This document shows positions 17,814 to 26,940 of a stretch of 64,000 nucleotides of DNA, one piece after another. How positions within the stretch are numbered: position 1 is the stretch's first letter; each line of letters opens with the position of its first letter. A program made the translations under genes and the position numbers. Source of the stretch: an uncultured Alphaproteobacteria bacterium. GTDB lineage: Bacteria; Pseudomonadota; Alphaproteobacteria; MPNO01; UBA2964. The stretch spans positions 496,001 through 560,000 of the forward strand of contig CALSLP010000001.1 in NCBI GenBank assembly GCA_943787225.1, written 5' to 3'. The notes below the pieces were generated by a model that searched no databases, had not been told where the DNA came from, and worked only from the letters and a program-made list of their open reading frames with translations.

Positions 17814-20160
17814 TTTGGGCCTCCGCCTTCTGAATCAATTCAAACAACCGCGTCGGTGAAACCGGCAACCGATCAACCACCAAACCAATTTCCTTGAAAG
17901 CATCATTGATCGCATTGGCAATCGCTGCCGGTGGACCAATTGCGCCACCTTCCCCGACCCCTTTCTGACCAAAGGTCGAAAAAGGCGACGGCGTTTCCAT
18001 ATGATCGATCCGTATATGCGGCATCTCACAAGCACTGGGCAGAAGATATTCTGCCAGCGTATTTGCCATCGGTTGACCATACTCGTCATAGGGCATCTCT
18101 TCAAACAAAGCCGTACCAATACCCTGTGCCGTGCCGCCATAAACCTGCCCATCAACCACCATCGGATTGATCAGGACACCACCATCTTCGACAATCACAT
18201 AGTCAAGAATTTCAACATCGCCGATCTCAGGATCAACCGCGATGACACAGCCATGCGCCGCATAGGAGAAGGTGCCACTATCAGGATCAGGTCTGTACCC
18301 TTCGGTTACTTCCAGAGCGTCGGCCGCCAGCGACGGCGGTAGTTCCTGTGGTGCGCGATACCAGATCCGCGCGATATCGCTAATGGCAACGGCACCAGTG
18401 TTGGATCGCACTTCGCCTCCTGATAACGAAACTTCGGCAATATCAGCCTGCAACAAATGAGCGCCAATTCTCAAAATTCGTGTCGCCAGCACGTTGCATG
18501 ATGCTGACACGGCGCCCCCCGCCATCACCGCACAGCGTGATCCCCAGGTCCCTGTCGAATAAGGCGTATAGGCGGTATCACCATGAACGATCTTTATAAC
18601 GCCGGTATCGATAGTCAGAACCTCCGAGGCGACTTGCGCGAGTGTGGTTTCCAGACTCTGGCCATGCGATTGCACACCGACACGCACTTCGAGCCCACCA
18701 TCAGGTGTCAAACGGATCGCCGATTGCTCAAATCCCGGCACCATCGGAATACCCCAACCCGAATAGACCGATGTACCGTGCGCGGCTTGTTCGCAGAAAA
18801 TCGAGAAGCCGACACCGATCTTTCGGCCATCTTTTTCACCTTGTGCCTGACGGGCCCGGACCGCCGCAACATCGATAGCGGCGGCAGCCCGGCTCATACA
18901 TTCTGGATAATCCCCTGAGTCGAACAGCTTATTGGTAACATTGGTGAAGGGCATGCGCTCAGGCAGGGGGAGATTTTTAATCCGCATTTCGTGTGGCTCG
19001 ATACCAAGGTTCCGCGCCAAGGGATCGATCAGTGTTTCCAGCGCAAAACACACGCCCGTCCGGGCGACCCCGCGATAAGGCAGAATTGGCGGCTTGTTGG
19101 TTGCCGACGACCATGTCCGGCACCGAAATCCCGGAAAGTCATACGGACCCGGCATAATACTGGCGATCTGCGCCGCTTCGAGACAGGCCGAGAACGGATA
19201 GGCCGAATAGGCACCGGCATCGACAGTCGCTTCACACTCAACGGCTAAAATCTTTCCGTCGCCTGCTGCATAGGCAGTAATCTCGTAATGATGTTCGCGG
19301 CAATTGGCGTTGGCGCTGAGTTGTTCGCGCCGGTCTTCAATCCAACAGACAGGTTGTCCAGTATGGATCGCTATCCAGGACAGCGCGACTTCTTCCACCA
19401 GCAGGATACCTTTATAGCCAAATCCACCACCAACATCGGGGGCGACGATCCGGACCTGTCCTTCCTCCAGGCCAAGACATTCCGCGAGGCCTGTCCGGAC
19501 AATATGGGGCATTTGGGTCGAGCTCGTCAGGGTCAACAGCTCCAGCCGTCGATCCCATTCAGCGACCACGCCACGCCCTTCAATCGGCGCCATCGATTGC
19601 CGGGCGGTTCTGAAACTACGCGTGACTGATGTCGCAGCCTGCGCCTTTAGCGCGTCAATATCCGCATCGCCTTCAACAAATGTCTCAAGAAAAACATTGT
19701 CACCCCACTCGTCATGAACCAAAGGCGAATTTTCTTTGCGCGCCTGCAGCATGTCCGAGACCACCGGCAGCGCTTCAATGTCGATCCCAACCTGGCTGAC
19801 GAGATCTTCCGCCTCGCCACGCGTATCGGCAATGCAGGCAGCGATCAGCTCTCCGACATAGCGGACTTTCTCGCTCGCCAGGATCGGCTGCAGTGAGGAT
19901 TTAAAGCCAGCCAAACCCGAATCCGCCCGGATTGGCAATACGCCGGTCAGGTCTTCGGCGACAAAGACATCACCATCGCGGCCTACAGGCTTGGTAATCC
20001 GAATGTCACAGCCATGCGCCACCGGGCTACGGACGAAAGCGACCTCGCGCATACCAAAGCGTTTTATGTCCGCTACGAACTCACCGCGGCCACGCAGATA
20101 GCGTTCATCCTCCTTGCGGAGAACTGATTTACCGACACCACCTGTCGCGACTGGCTTCAT
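17806..20160 (-). CDS. xanthine-dehydrogenase-family molybdopterin-binding subunit (CoxL/CutL-like)
   Basis: The protein is about 784 residues from the ATG at 20160 (MKPVATGGVGKSVLRKED), where family homology begins; a longer form from 20265 is possible. It has the two molybdopterin-binding domains with DVGGGFGYKG, SHGQSLETTLAQVASEVL and the C-terminal GVGEGGAIGP containing the base Glu. At the position of the CO-dehydrogenase active-site loop AYXCSFR it reads PYRGVART, so it is not a true CO dehydrogenase. It should hydroxylate some N-heterocycle or aldehyde. No partner FeS or FAD subunit is adjacent, which is unusual; they may be encoded elsewhere or shared with xdhA. Confidence 0.82.
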   Translation of the reverse strand: MKPVATGGVGKSVLRKEDERYLRGRGEFVADIKRFGMREVAFVRSPVAHGCDIRITKPVGRDGDVFVAEDLTGVLPIRADSGLAGFKSSLQPILASEKVRYVGELIAACIADTRGEAEDLVSQVGIDIEALPVVSDMLQARKENSPLVHDEWGDNVFLETFVEGDADIDALKAQAATSVTRSFRTARQSMAPIEGRGVVAEWDRRLELLTLTSSTQMPHIVRTGLAECLGLEEGQVRIVAPDVGGGFGYKGILLVEEVALSWIAIHTGQPVCWIEDRREQLSANANCREHHYEITAYAAGDGKILAVECEATVDAGAYSAYPFSACLEAAQIASIMPGPYDFPGFRCRTWSSATNKPPILPYRGVARTGVCFALETLIDPLARNLGIEPHEMRIKNLPLPERMPFTNVTNKLFDSGDYPECMSRAAAAIDVAAVRARQAQGEKDGRKIGVGFSIFCEQAAHGTSVYSGWGIPMVPGFEQSAIRLTPDGGLEVRVGVQSHGQSLETTLAQVASEVLTIDTGVIKIVHGDTAYTPYSTGTWGSRCAVMAGGAVSASCNVLATRILRIGAHLLQADIAEVSLSGGEVRSNTGAVAISDIARIWYRAPQELPPSLAADALEVTEGYRPDPDSGTFSYAAHGCVIAVDPEIGDVEILDYVIVEDGGVLINPMVVDGQVYGGTAQGIGTALFEEMPYDEYGQPMANTLAEYLLPSACEMPHIRIDHMETPSPFSTFGQKGVGEGGAIGPPAAIANAINDAFKEIGLVVDRLPVSPTRLFELIQKAEAQNE

Positions 20161-20285
20161 AGGGAAACACCCATTGGCTGAACATAGTTGATCACCGAAG
20201 TCCTGAGGGCCATTATCAGGGCTGAGTAAGCCCTTGTCATCATCAGGGGACATCATCGAGCGCAATCAAGCTAACGGAGACGGAC

Positions 20286-21536
20286 ATGACAAAGCAATAT
20301 GATCTCGTAATCACCGGCGGACGGGTCATCGATCCGGAGAACAATGTTGATGGCGTTAGCGACGTCGCGGTCAAGGACGGTAAGATCGCCGCGATTGCGG
20401 AAAATCTGTCCGCCAGCGGTACAAAAACCATCGATGCCGCAGGCAAGTTGGTTATCCCCGGGATGATCGACACTCACGCCCATGTCTATGAACATGTTAG
20501 CGGTCGGTTTGGTATGAATCCTGATTTGGTCGGCGTGCGCTCCGGCGTCACCACGGTTATCGACCAGGGTGGAGCAAGTTGCATGACCTTTCCCGGGTTT
20601 CGTCATTTCATCGCCGAGCCGGCGAAGACCAACGTCCTCGCCTTTATTTCAATCTATACGGTTGGCGGGCTCGAGGGCCATTACTACCCCTATCTCTATG
20701 GCCCCGGTGGCGTTGATGCCGCCGCCTGCGCCAAAGCGGCAATCGCCAATAGCGACATCGTCAAAGGCATCAAGGCCCATGCCGAACCAGGCGGCATCTC
20801 ACGCTGGGGTCTTGAAACGTTGAAACTGGCCAAGGACGCATCACGCGAAGCCGGGATTCCGGTCTATATTCATCTTGGTGAGCTGTGGCCTGTTGAAGGC
20901 GATGTCCATATTGATATGGATGAGCGCCTGCCCGAGATCGTCGCCTTGATCGATGAAGGCGATATCCTCGCCCACCCGTTCACGCGCCATCCCGGCGGGT
21001 TCGTCAATAAAGAGGGCAAGCTGCATCCCATCATTAATGAGGCCATTGATAAAGGCGTGCTGATCGATATCGGTCACGGATCGCATTTCAGCTTCGAAAT
21101 GGCGCGCGCTGTTCTCGAAGCCGGTGTCCTGCCCAACGCGGTTGGTGCTGACATGCATGGCTATAACACCCATGTCCCGGCCGAAGCCGGAACGCCTGAT
21201 GACCATCCTGATGATGAAATGCATCTATTTGCCGGACAGGCTCAGTTCAGCATGTGTCACGCGATGACAGAGCTGATGGCGCTCGGCGTTAATATGGAAG
21301 ACACGATCCCCATGGTCTCATCTCATTGCGCTGACATGATTGACATGGGAGACGAACTCGGCACGTTAGGGATCGGCCGCACCGCCGATATTTCGGTTCT
21401 GCATGATGAGACCGGCAAATGGGTTTTGGAGGATAATAGCGACGTTAAGGTTACCACCAACCGACGACTGCGCCCGGCCTTCTGCATTCGTGCTGGTGAA
21501 TATTTTGAGTCCGACGCGCCAATCCTGCCTGTGTAA
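20286..21536 (+). CDS. amidohydrolase/deacetylase-family metallohydrolase (dihydroorotase-like)
   Basis: The 416-residue protein has the cyclic-amidohydrolase fold. An N-terminal strand domain (DLVITGGRVIDPEN) leads to the metal-binding DTHAHVYEH near residue 60. A probable bridging Lys lies in VKGIKAH, further His ligands in YIHLGE and LAHPFTRH, and the catalytic Asp region is VGADMHGYN. Enzymes of this group hydrolyse cyclic amides or acetylated amino compounds, and the substrate here is not evident. It is divergent from the molybdenum-hydroxylase gene and only 22 bp before senB on the same strand, so it may share that transcript. ACGGAGACGG precedes the start. Confidence 0.8.
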   Translation: MTKQYDLVITGGRVIDPENNVDGVSDVAVKDGKIAAIAENLSASGTKTIDAAGKLVIPGMIDTHAHVYEHVSGRFGMNPDLVGVRSGVTTVIDQGGASCMTFPGFRHFIAEPAKTNVLAFISIYTVGGLEGHYYPYLYGPGGVDAAACAKAAIANSDIVKGIKAHAEPGGISRWGLETLKLAKDASREAGIPVYIHLGELWPVEGDVHIDMDERLPEIVALIDEGDILAHPFTRHPGGFVNKEGKLHPIINEAIDKGVLIDIGHGSHFSFEMARAVLEAGVLPNAVGADMHGYNTHVPAEAGTPDDHPDDEMHLFAGQAQFSMCHAMTELMALGVNMEDTIPMVSSHCADMIDMGDELGTLGIGRTADISVLHDETGKWVLEDNSDVKVTTNRRLRPAFCIRAGEYFESDAPILPV

Positions 21537-21558
21537 TCCGACGCGATAAGGAACCTCG

Positions 21559-22515
21559 TTGAAAATAAGCCTCGTCACCCCGGCCGGGAAAAAATCCCGT
21601 GCCGGCAATCGAACCACTGCGGTGCGCTGGGCCAGAATTCTGCGTGATCTTGGCCATCGGGTTAATATCGCTGAACAGGATGATGGTGACAGCGCCGACA
21701 TGATGGTCGCCGTGCATGCCTGGCGGTCACATCAATCGATCAAAACATTTTCCGACAATCACCCCAACCGGCCCTTGGTTGTCCTACTCGCCGGAACCGA
21801 CATTTATGCCTTCCAGCACAGCCACCCCAAAGAAACCCTGGACTCGATGGAGCGCGCAACAGCGCTGGTCTGTCTGCACGACTTGGTCCATCAGGCGATC
21901 CCCAAGAAATTCAGCAAGAAGCTGAACGTCATTTATCAATCCGCGCCTGCGCTGTCCTCACCACGACGACCGAGCCAACGTCATTTTGATATCTGCGTCA
22001 TCGGTCATCTGCGCGATGAAAAAGACTCGCTGCGCGCTGCTTACGCTGCACGGCTGGCCCCGCCTGACTCCAAGCTCCGCGTTATCCATCTGGGTAAAGC
22101 GCATAACGAGGAATGGGCGCGGGCCACGGCAAAAGAAGTCAAAAATAACCCGCGCTTTCTCTCGCTGGGCGAAGTACCGGGCTGGCGGGTCCGCCGCCAG
22201 TTTGCCACCAGCCACGCCATGGTGATGAGTTCGGTTATGGAAGGTGGCGCCAATGTGGTTTCCGAAGCCGTCGCTGCCGGATTGCCGGTCATTGCCTCCC
22301 ATATCGACGGCAATGTCGGACTGCTCGGCGAGGACTATGAAGGCTATTACCCGGCGCAAGACACTGAAGCTCTCACCGCCCTACTACACCGCGCCGAGAC
22401 TGATCCAAGATATTTGAAAAAACTAACCTCCCAGATCAAAAAGCTACAGCCTCTCTTCAAAGCCAATCGAGAGACGAAGGCGTGGAAGACGTTACTGAAA
22501 GAAATTAAACCTTGA
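21559..22515 (+). CDS. senB: SenB-type selenosugar synthase (TIGR04348 glycosyltransferase)
   Basis: The 318-residue glycosyltransferase starts at a TTG with AAGGA seven bases upstream. It follows the SenB pattern along its whole length: KISLVTPAGKKSRAGNRTTA, RWARILRDLGHRV, VLLAGTDIY, FDICVIGHLRDEKD, LGEVPGWR, MEGGANVVSEAVAAGLPVIA and GNVGLLGEDYEGYYP. SenB is known to join selenophosphate to a UDP-sugar such as UDP-GlcNAc, giving a selenosugar for selenoneine. The last 11 bp overlap the convergent SelD-fusion gene, whose product would supply selenophosphate. SenA, the ergothioneine-synthase-like partner, is not in the window, so the end product here is uncertain. Confidence 0.85.
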   Translation: MKISLVTPAGKKSRAGNRTTAVRWARILRDLGHRVNIAEQDDGDSADMMVAVHAWRSHQSIKTFSDNHPNRPLVVLLAGTDIYAFQHSHPKETLDSMERATALVCLHDLVHQAIPKKFSKKLNVIYQSAPALSSPRRPSQRHFDICVIGHLRDEKDSLRAAYAARLAPPDSKLRVIHLGKAHNEEWARATAKEVKNNPRFLSLGEVPGWRVRRQFATSHAMVMSSVMEGGANVVSEAVAAGLPVIASHIDGNVGLLGEDYEGYYPAQDTEALTALLHRAETDPRYLKKLTSQIKKLQPLFKANRETKAWKTLLKEIKP

Positions 22516-24772
22516 CCGTTATCGGCTCCAGACGGTCGGATTGTTCGAGCACCTCACCAACAATCATTGTGCGCAAATAGCCAAACTCCTTGAGCGCTGC
22601 GACGCAGGCATCTGCTTGATCTGCTGGAACACTGGCAAGAAGACCGCCGGCGGTTTGCGGATCAAAGATCAGCGGATAGCGAGGGTCCTTGCCCGCTTCT
22701 TCAAGGTTGGAAACCGCCCGGCGCAGCCGGACATTCTGCGGTTGCAGCGATGAAACGATCCCGGCCTTTACGGTATCGAGCGCGCCATCCATCAGCGGCA
22801 CGGCATCCAATTCCAGCACCACATCAACTTCCGATGCCCGGACCATTTCAACCAGATGGCCAAGCAACCCAAAGCCGGTGATATCAGTCGCGGCCCGTGA
22901 GCCATACTCGACCAGACATTGTGCGCCCTTGTAATTCGACATCACCATGTGATCGAGCGCTGAGGCAATCCAGCGACCTTTTGCTTTGTGGCGCATATCG
23001 GCGGCAAACAATGTGCCTGTACCGATGGGCTTAGTGACGATCAATTTATCGCCAGCGCGCATACCGCCCTTGCGCATGATCTTGTCTCGATCGATCAACC
23101 CGTTGACCGCAAAGCCGAGGCTAAGTTCGGGCCCTTCACTGGTGTGACCACCAACCAGTGAACAGTTGGTATCGTTGAGGATTTCCATCGCGCCGGTCAT
23201 CATCTGGGTCAGCGTGTCTTCGACCTTTTCTTCGATGCCAAACGGAACGGTCGCAATCGCCAAGCCGGTCTGCGGCTCACCGCCCATGGCGTAGATATCA
23301 CCGAGGCTATGGTTAGCGGCAATCTTGCCAAACACATAAGGGTCATCGACCATCGAGCGGAAGTAATCGACCGTATGGACCATCACCTTGCCGGGTGGTA
23401 CTTCGACGACGGCAGCATCATCAGGCTCATGCAATCCGATCAGCACGTCATCGCGCGGTACCGGTGTCAGACTGTTGAGCGCGCGAGACAAAACCGTCGC
23501 GCCAACCTTGGCACCACAGCCACCACAGCGCATCGCAATCGCAGAGATTTCCTTGACCACGTCAGCACTTGCCAATCCGGCCGGCAGATCGGTTTTGGCA
23601 TCTTCTTCCATATCCGGCAGGTCGTTGAACTTATCCATAAAGCGGCGGTCGATCCAGTCTTTCCAGCGCCAGACATTGGGACCCTGGATTGAGAAACCAC
23701 CACGCGAGGCGACCGCGTATTTGTCACCAGTCGAGACCAAGCTGAGAAATTTCTTTTGCGGCCTAAACGGCACCGGCGTTTTACCGAGAAGGAGCCGCCG
23801 CAGATTGCGCTCCAGCGGTTTGCCCTGCCGTACAGCAAAGACACCTGATTTAGGACGTGGATGATTGACCATCGCCGCGATATCACCCGCCGCAAAGACT
23901 TCCGGATGCGACACTGACTGAAGCGTATCGCCAACTTTGATAAAGCCCTTCTCATCGACCTCGAGACCGGCTTCTGCAGGCCAGCTTGGAGCGCCCGCCG
24001 CTGTCACCCAAAGGATTTCATCGGCCTCGACTTCCGTACCGCTCGCGGTCTTGAGCTTGCCAGGCGAGACCTGCACCACTGCATCATCGGCATGAATCGT
24101 GACGCCCCGATCTCGCAGAGCCGTTTCAAAACGGCCGCGCACCCGCGCATTGTGCGTCGGCATAATTTGTTCGGAACCACTGAACAGGTGATAGCCAATC
24201 TGATTGTCCGGCTTGCCTGCTTGTTTCAGGACCTGTTTGAGACGGAATTGGATCGCTAACAGAATTTCCACGCCACCGGCGCCGGCACCGACCACGGCGA
24301 TCTTCATTGCGCCATCATGATTCAGCGCGCGATCACGCAAAGCTTCCCAGCGATCGAGGAACAGGTTGATGGGCTTTACCGGCACCACCGTTTCTGTCGC
24401 CCCCGGGACGAAGGCGGTGTTGGGTGTTGAGCCAGTATTGATTGAGACAAGATCATAAACCACCGGCGGACGATCATCACACAGGACCCTCTTGCCATTC
24501 ACATCAAGTCCAGTGACTGTGCTGTGATAGAACCGTGCGCCGGCAAAACGCGCCAGCGCGCCGAGATCAATATGCGCCTCGTCATACTCATAATGACCAG
24601 CGACATAGCCCGGTAACATTCCTGAATAGGGCGTATGAGCATCGCGGCAAATCAGAGTCAGGCGAATACCCGGCACTGGCTTCATACCAAAGCGCTTGAG
24701 TACCGCAACATGGCTGTGGCCGCCGCCAATCAGCACCAGATCTTTTACAACGGGGGTATCGGATTTTTGCAT
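22505..24772 (-). CDS. selD: flavoprotein-selenide water dikinase fusion (SelD/SenC-like)
   Basis: The protein is about 755 residues from the ATG at 24772, four bases after the permease stop. Residues 1 to about 390 form a pyridine-nucleotide-disulfide oxidoreductase / type II NADH dehydrogenase-like domain, with the FAD motif LVLIGGGHSH, the NAD motif AVVGAGAGGVE and the FAD site FAAGDIA. The rest is SelD: MRCGGCGAKVG near 415 holds the catalytic Cys and Lys, followed by DDAAVVEVPPG, ANHSLGDIYAMGG, VGGHTSEGPE and TDITGFGLLGH. SelD makes selenophosphate from selenide and ATP. The reductase domain may deliver selenide, though that is inference. No selA, selB or Sec-tRNA gene is in the window. 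Confidence 0.92.
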   Translation of the reverse strand: MQKSDTPVVKDLVLIGGGHSHVAVLKRFGMKPVPGIRLTLICRDAHTPYSGMLPGYVAGHYEYDEAHIDLGALARFAGARFYHSTVTGLDVNGKRVLCDDRPPVVYDLVSINTGSTPNTAFVPGATETVVPVKPINLFLDRWEALRDRALNHDGAMKIAVVGAGAGGVEILLAIQFRLKQVLKQAGKPDNQIGYHLFSGSEQIMPTHNARVRGRFETALRDRGVTIHADDAVVQVSPGKLKTASGTEVEADEILWVTAAGAPSWPAEAGLEVDEKGFIKVGDTLQSVSHPEVFAAGDIAAMVNHPRPKSGVFAVRQGKPLERNLRRLLLGKTPVPFRPQKKFLSLVSTGDKYAVASRGGFSIQGPNVWRWKDWIDRRFMDKFNDLPDMEEDAKTDLPAGLASADVVKEISAIAMRCGGCGAKVGATVLSRALNSLTPVPRDDVLIGLHEPDDAAVVEVPPGKVMVHTVDYFRSMVDDPYVFGKIAANHSLGDIYAMGGEPQTGLAIATVPFGIEEKVEDTLTQMMTGAMEILNDTNCSLVGGHTSEGPELSLGFAVNGLIDRDKIMRKGGMRAGDKLIVTKPIGTGTLFAADMRHKAKGRWIASALDHMVMSNYKGAQCLVEYGSRAATDITGFGLLGHLVEMVRASEVDVVLELDAVPLMDGALDTVKAGIVSSLQPQNVRLRRAVSNLEEAGKDPRYPLIFDPQTAGGLLASVPADQADACVAALKEFGYLRTMIVGEVLEQSDRLEPITVKV

Positions 24773-24776
24773 ATTC

Positions 24777-26258
24777 TTACTGTTGTTCCAGACTAGTTTG
24801 CAGACGTAAACGGGTGCGCACTGAACGCGAAATGGCATCAACCCCTATATTAAGCAAGGCAGTGATCCCAATCAAAAGCATCGCCCGATCAAACCGCAGA
24901 TCGGCAAAAGCGCTATCGACATAAAAGCCCAGTGTCGCGATACCCAGAATACCAAGGATTGCGGTTTCGCGCATGATCACTTCCCAGCGATAAAACAGCA
25001 ATGCCAGCATGGGCCGGTAAACGCGCGGCAACACTTCATAAAAATAACGATTGAAGCCGGTCGCGGCGTCTTGGCGCAAAGATACCGTCTCAGTATAGCG
25101 CCCGACCAGATGACCAATTATCGCCCCGTTATGGAGAGTCAGCGCAACAATCGCCGGAAGCATCGACGGCCCCCAAAGCTGAAGCAGGACAAATGCCAGA
25201 ATATATTCCGGTGTCGAACGCGCAACGACGAGGAATACATGGCCGCAAAACCGCGAGGCCTTGCCCAGCAGCAAGGGCGATATCAGCGGAAAGAGCACAA
25301 TGGTCAGGAAGCCTGTCGCGACCAGCGCGATCATCGTGAGCTGGACCGTCGCAATGGTGCCCGGCACCGCCTGATCAATCACCATCATATGCAGCCAATC
25401 CCAGAACGCCTCCATCCCGGCACCACTGCGTAAGGGATGCGGCACAATATCTTCCGTCAGGAAACGAACAATATTGGAGAATGAGAACGCCACACCCCAC
25501 GGCAAGATCGCGGCCGCCCCGATCAGATAGATCGGCATCAATGGCCGCTTCATCCAGATCCGCATGGTAGCAATCACCAGATAAAACAGGATCAACAGAG
25601 CGGAAACTTCGGAATACTGGCCTTCTTTGAAAGCGGTCTCCAAATGAAATCCCAATGTCGGTAGGCCGATAAAGCCCAGCACGGCGCTTGAGCGAATGCC
25701 ACATTCCAGCCGATACATTGAATAGGACCGAAAATGCGCCCAGACATCTGGCATCCGCACAAAGATAAACGCTGATGCCCGGCTGGTGCCCGCCGGTATG
25801 GTCTTGAGAGGGGCCGGGTTGGCTTCTTCAAGAATTTCCGCATAGACCTTGGCGATAATCCCCGAATAGGGAATCGCGATAGCCAGCACACCGGTCAGCG
25901 GTGACAAACCAAACATTTGCAAAAAAATTAGCGCCCAGAACAGCTCATGCACAGCCCGGATCACAGCACAGCCCGTGCGAACAATCCGGCTAAAGAACAG
26001 TAATGCCAGGAACAACCCCATGACATTGGCCAGCGCCACACCAAGCAACGCAAAAGCCAATGTGTAGGCAATCGCCTGAGTGACACTATCCGTCGCATAG
26101 AAATCCGGCGTAACCAGACCGAGCAGCATCCTGTTAAATTCTTGCCACGGATCGACGGTGGAGATCGCGACATCGGCAAAGATCAAACAGAGAATGGCAA
26201 TGCCGACGAATGTTGTCGTCGTCCGGGCGAGTGGCGACGGTTCAGGGCGAACGGTCAC
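24777..26258 (-). CDS. fused two-domain PhnE-type ABC transporter permease
   Basis: The 493-residue membrane protein contains two PhnE-like permease halves in tandem. The first has its cytoplasmic coupling loop near IPYSGIIAKVYAEILEE, the second near HNGAIIGHLVGRYTETV; both are followed by a glycine-rich TLGFHLETAF or TLGFYVDSAF stretch. One gene therefore supplies the usual permease dimer. It starts with GTG overlapping the ATPase stop by 4 bp (GTGA) and ends 4 bp before the SelD fusion. Phosphonate-type family membership is clear. The operon partner argues for a selenium oxyanion rather than phosphonate as substrate, which is inference. Confidence 0.82.
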   Translation of the reverse strand: MTVRPEPSPLARTTTTFVGIAILCLIFADVAISTVDPWQEFNRMLLGLVTPDFYATDSVTQAIAYTLAFALLGVALANVMGLFLALLFFSRIVRTGCAVIRAVHELFWALIFLQMFGLSPLTGVLAIAIPYSGIIAKVYAEILEEANPAPLKTIPAGTSRASAFIFVRMPDVWAHFRSYSMYRLECGIRSSAVLGFIGLPTLGFHLETAFKEGQYSEVSALLILFYLVIATMRIWMKRPLMPIYLIGAAAILPWGVAFSFSNIVRFLTEDIVPHPLRSGAGMEAFWDWLHMMVIDQAVPGTIATVQLTMIALVATGFLTIVLFPLISPLLLGKASRFCGHVFLVVARSTPEYILAFVLLQLWGPSMLPAIVALTLHNGAIIGHLVGRYTETVSLRQDAATGFNRYFYEVLPRVYRPMLALLFYRWEVIMRETAILGILGIATLGFYVDSAFADLRFDRAMLLIGITALLNIGVDAISRSVRTRLRLQTSLEQQ

Positions 26259-26920
26259 CGGTCGCCGTTCCGATAAAGATCATCGAGATCTTTCGGCGCC
26301 ATGCCTGATGCCGCCTCGTCGAGGGCGATTTTGCCGTCGCGGATACCGATTAAGCGGTCTGCGAACTTGATCGCCAGCTCACGGTCATGCATCGCCAAAA
26401 TTACCGTCGGCTTTTCTGCCGTAATAGCATCGAGAATTTCACGCGCTTGGTGTTCATCGACTGCCGATACCGGCTCGTCGGCAATCAGGATATCGCCGGG
26501 GTGAAACAATGCCCGACCCACCGCCGTCCGCTGTTGCTGCCCGCCAGACAATTCACCAACACTGGTAAAGAGCTTGTCCTCCAGACGCAGCCGTTCGAGG
26601 ACCGGCATGACCAAATCGACGTCGATTTTGGCGGGCTTGAGCAAATTGCGCAGATTGCGCCAGATCGACCGCTGATGCAGCCGCCCCATATAAACATTGT
26701 GAAAAACGCTGAGGGCCTGAACCAGGCCAAGTTCCTGCGGCACCAAGGCGGCCGTCTCCCCCAACCGCGTATGGATCAAATTCAGGAGGGTCGATTTGCC
26801 AGCGCCACTTTCGCCGACCAGGGCAATGCGCTCGCCCTGTTCAATATTTAACTCGAGCTCGCGAAGAACCGTTGTACCGCTATAGCCAACGGTTTCCTCG
26901 CGAAGCTCCAGTAAAGACAT
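26255..26920 (-). CDS. PhnC-type ABC transporter ATP-binding protein
   Basis: The 221-residue ATPase has Walker A GESGAGKST near residue 38, the Q-loop in LVPQELGLVQ, the signature LSGGQQQRTAVGRAL, Walker B ILIADEPVSAVD and the switch His in LAMHDRE. The length is normal for PhnC. It is the second gene of the binding protein-ATPase-permease-SelD unit, 20 bp after the binding protein and overlapping the permease start by 4 bp. It should power the fused permease encoded next to it. Confidence 0.88.
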   Translation of the reverse strand: MSLLELREETVGYSGTTVLRELELNIEQGERIALVGESGAGKSTLLNLIHTRLGETAALVPQELGLVQALSVFHNVYMGRLHQRSIWRNLRNLLKPAKIDVDLVMPVLERLRLEDKLFTSVGELSGGQQQRTAVGRALFHPGDILIADEPVSAVDEHQAREILDAITAEKPTVILAMHDRELAIKFADRLIGIRDGKIALDEAASGMAPKDLDDLYRNGDR

Positions 26921-26940
26921 AAAGAATCAAAGTCTGACGA

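Noticed and set aside
17806..20160. Aerobic CO dehydrogenase large subunit
   Set aside because: The active-site loop reads PYRGVART, not the AYXCSFR of true CO dehydrogenases, and no coxM or coxS is adjacent.
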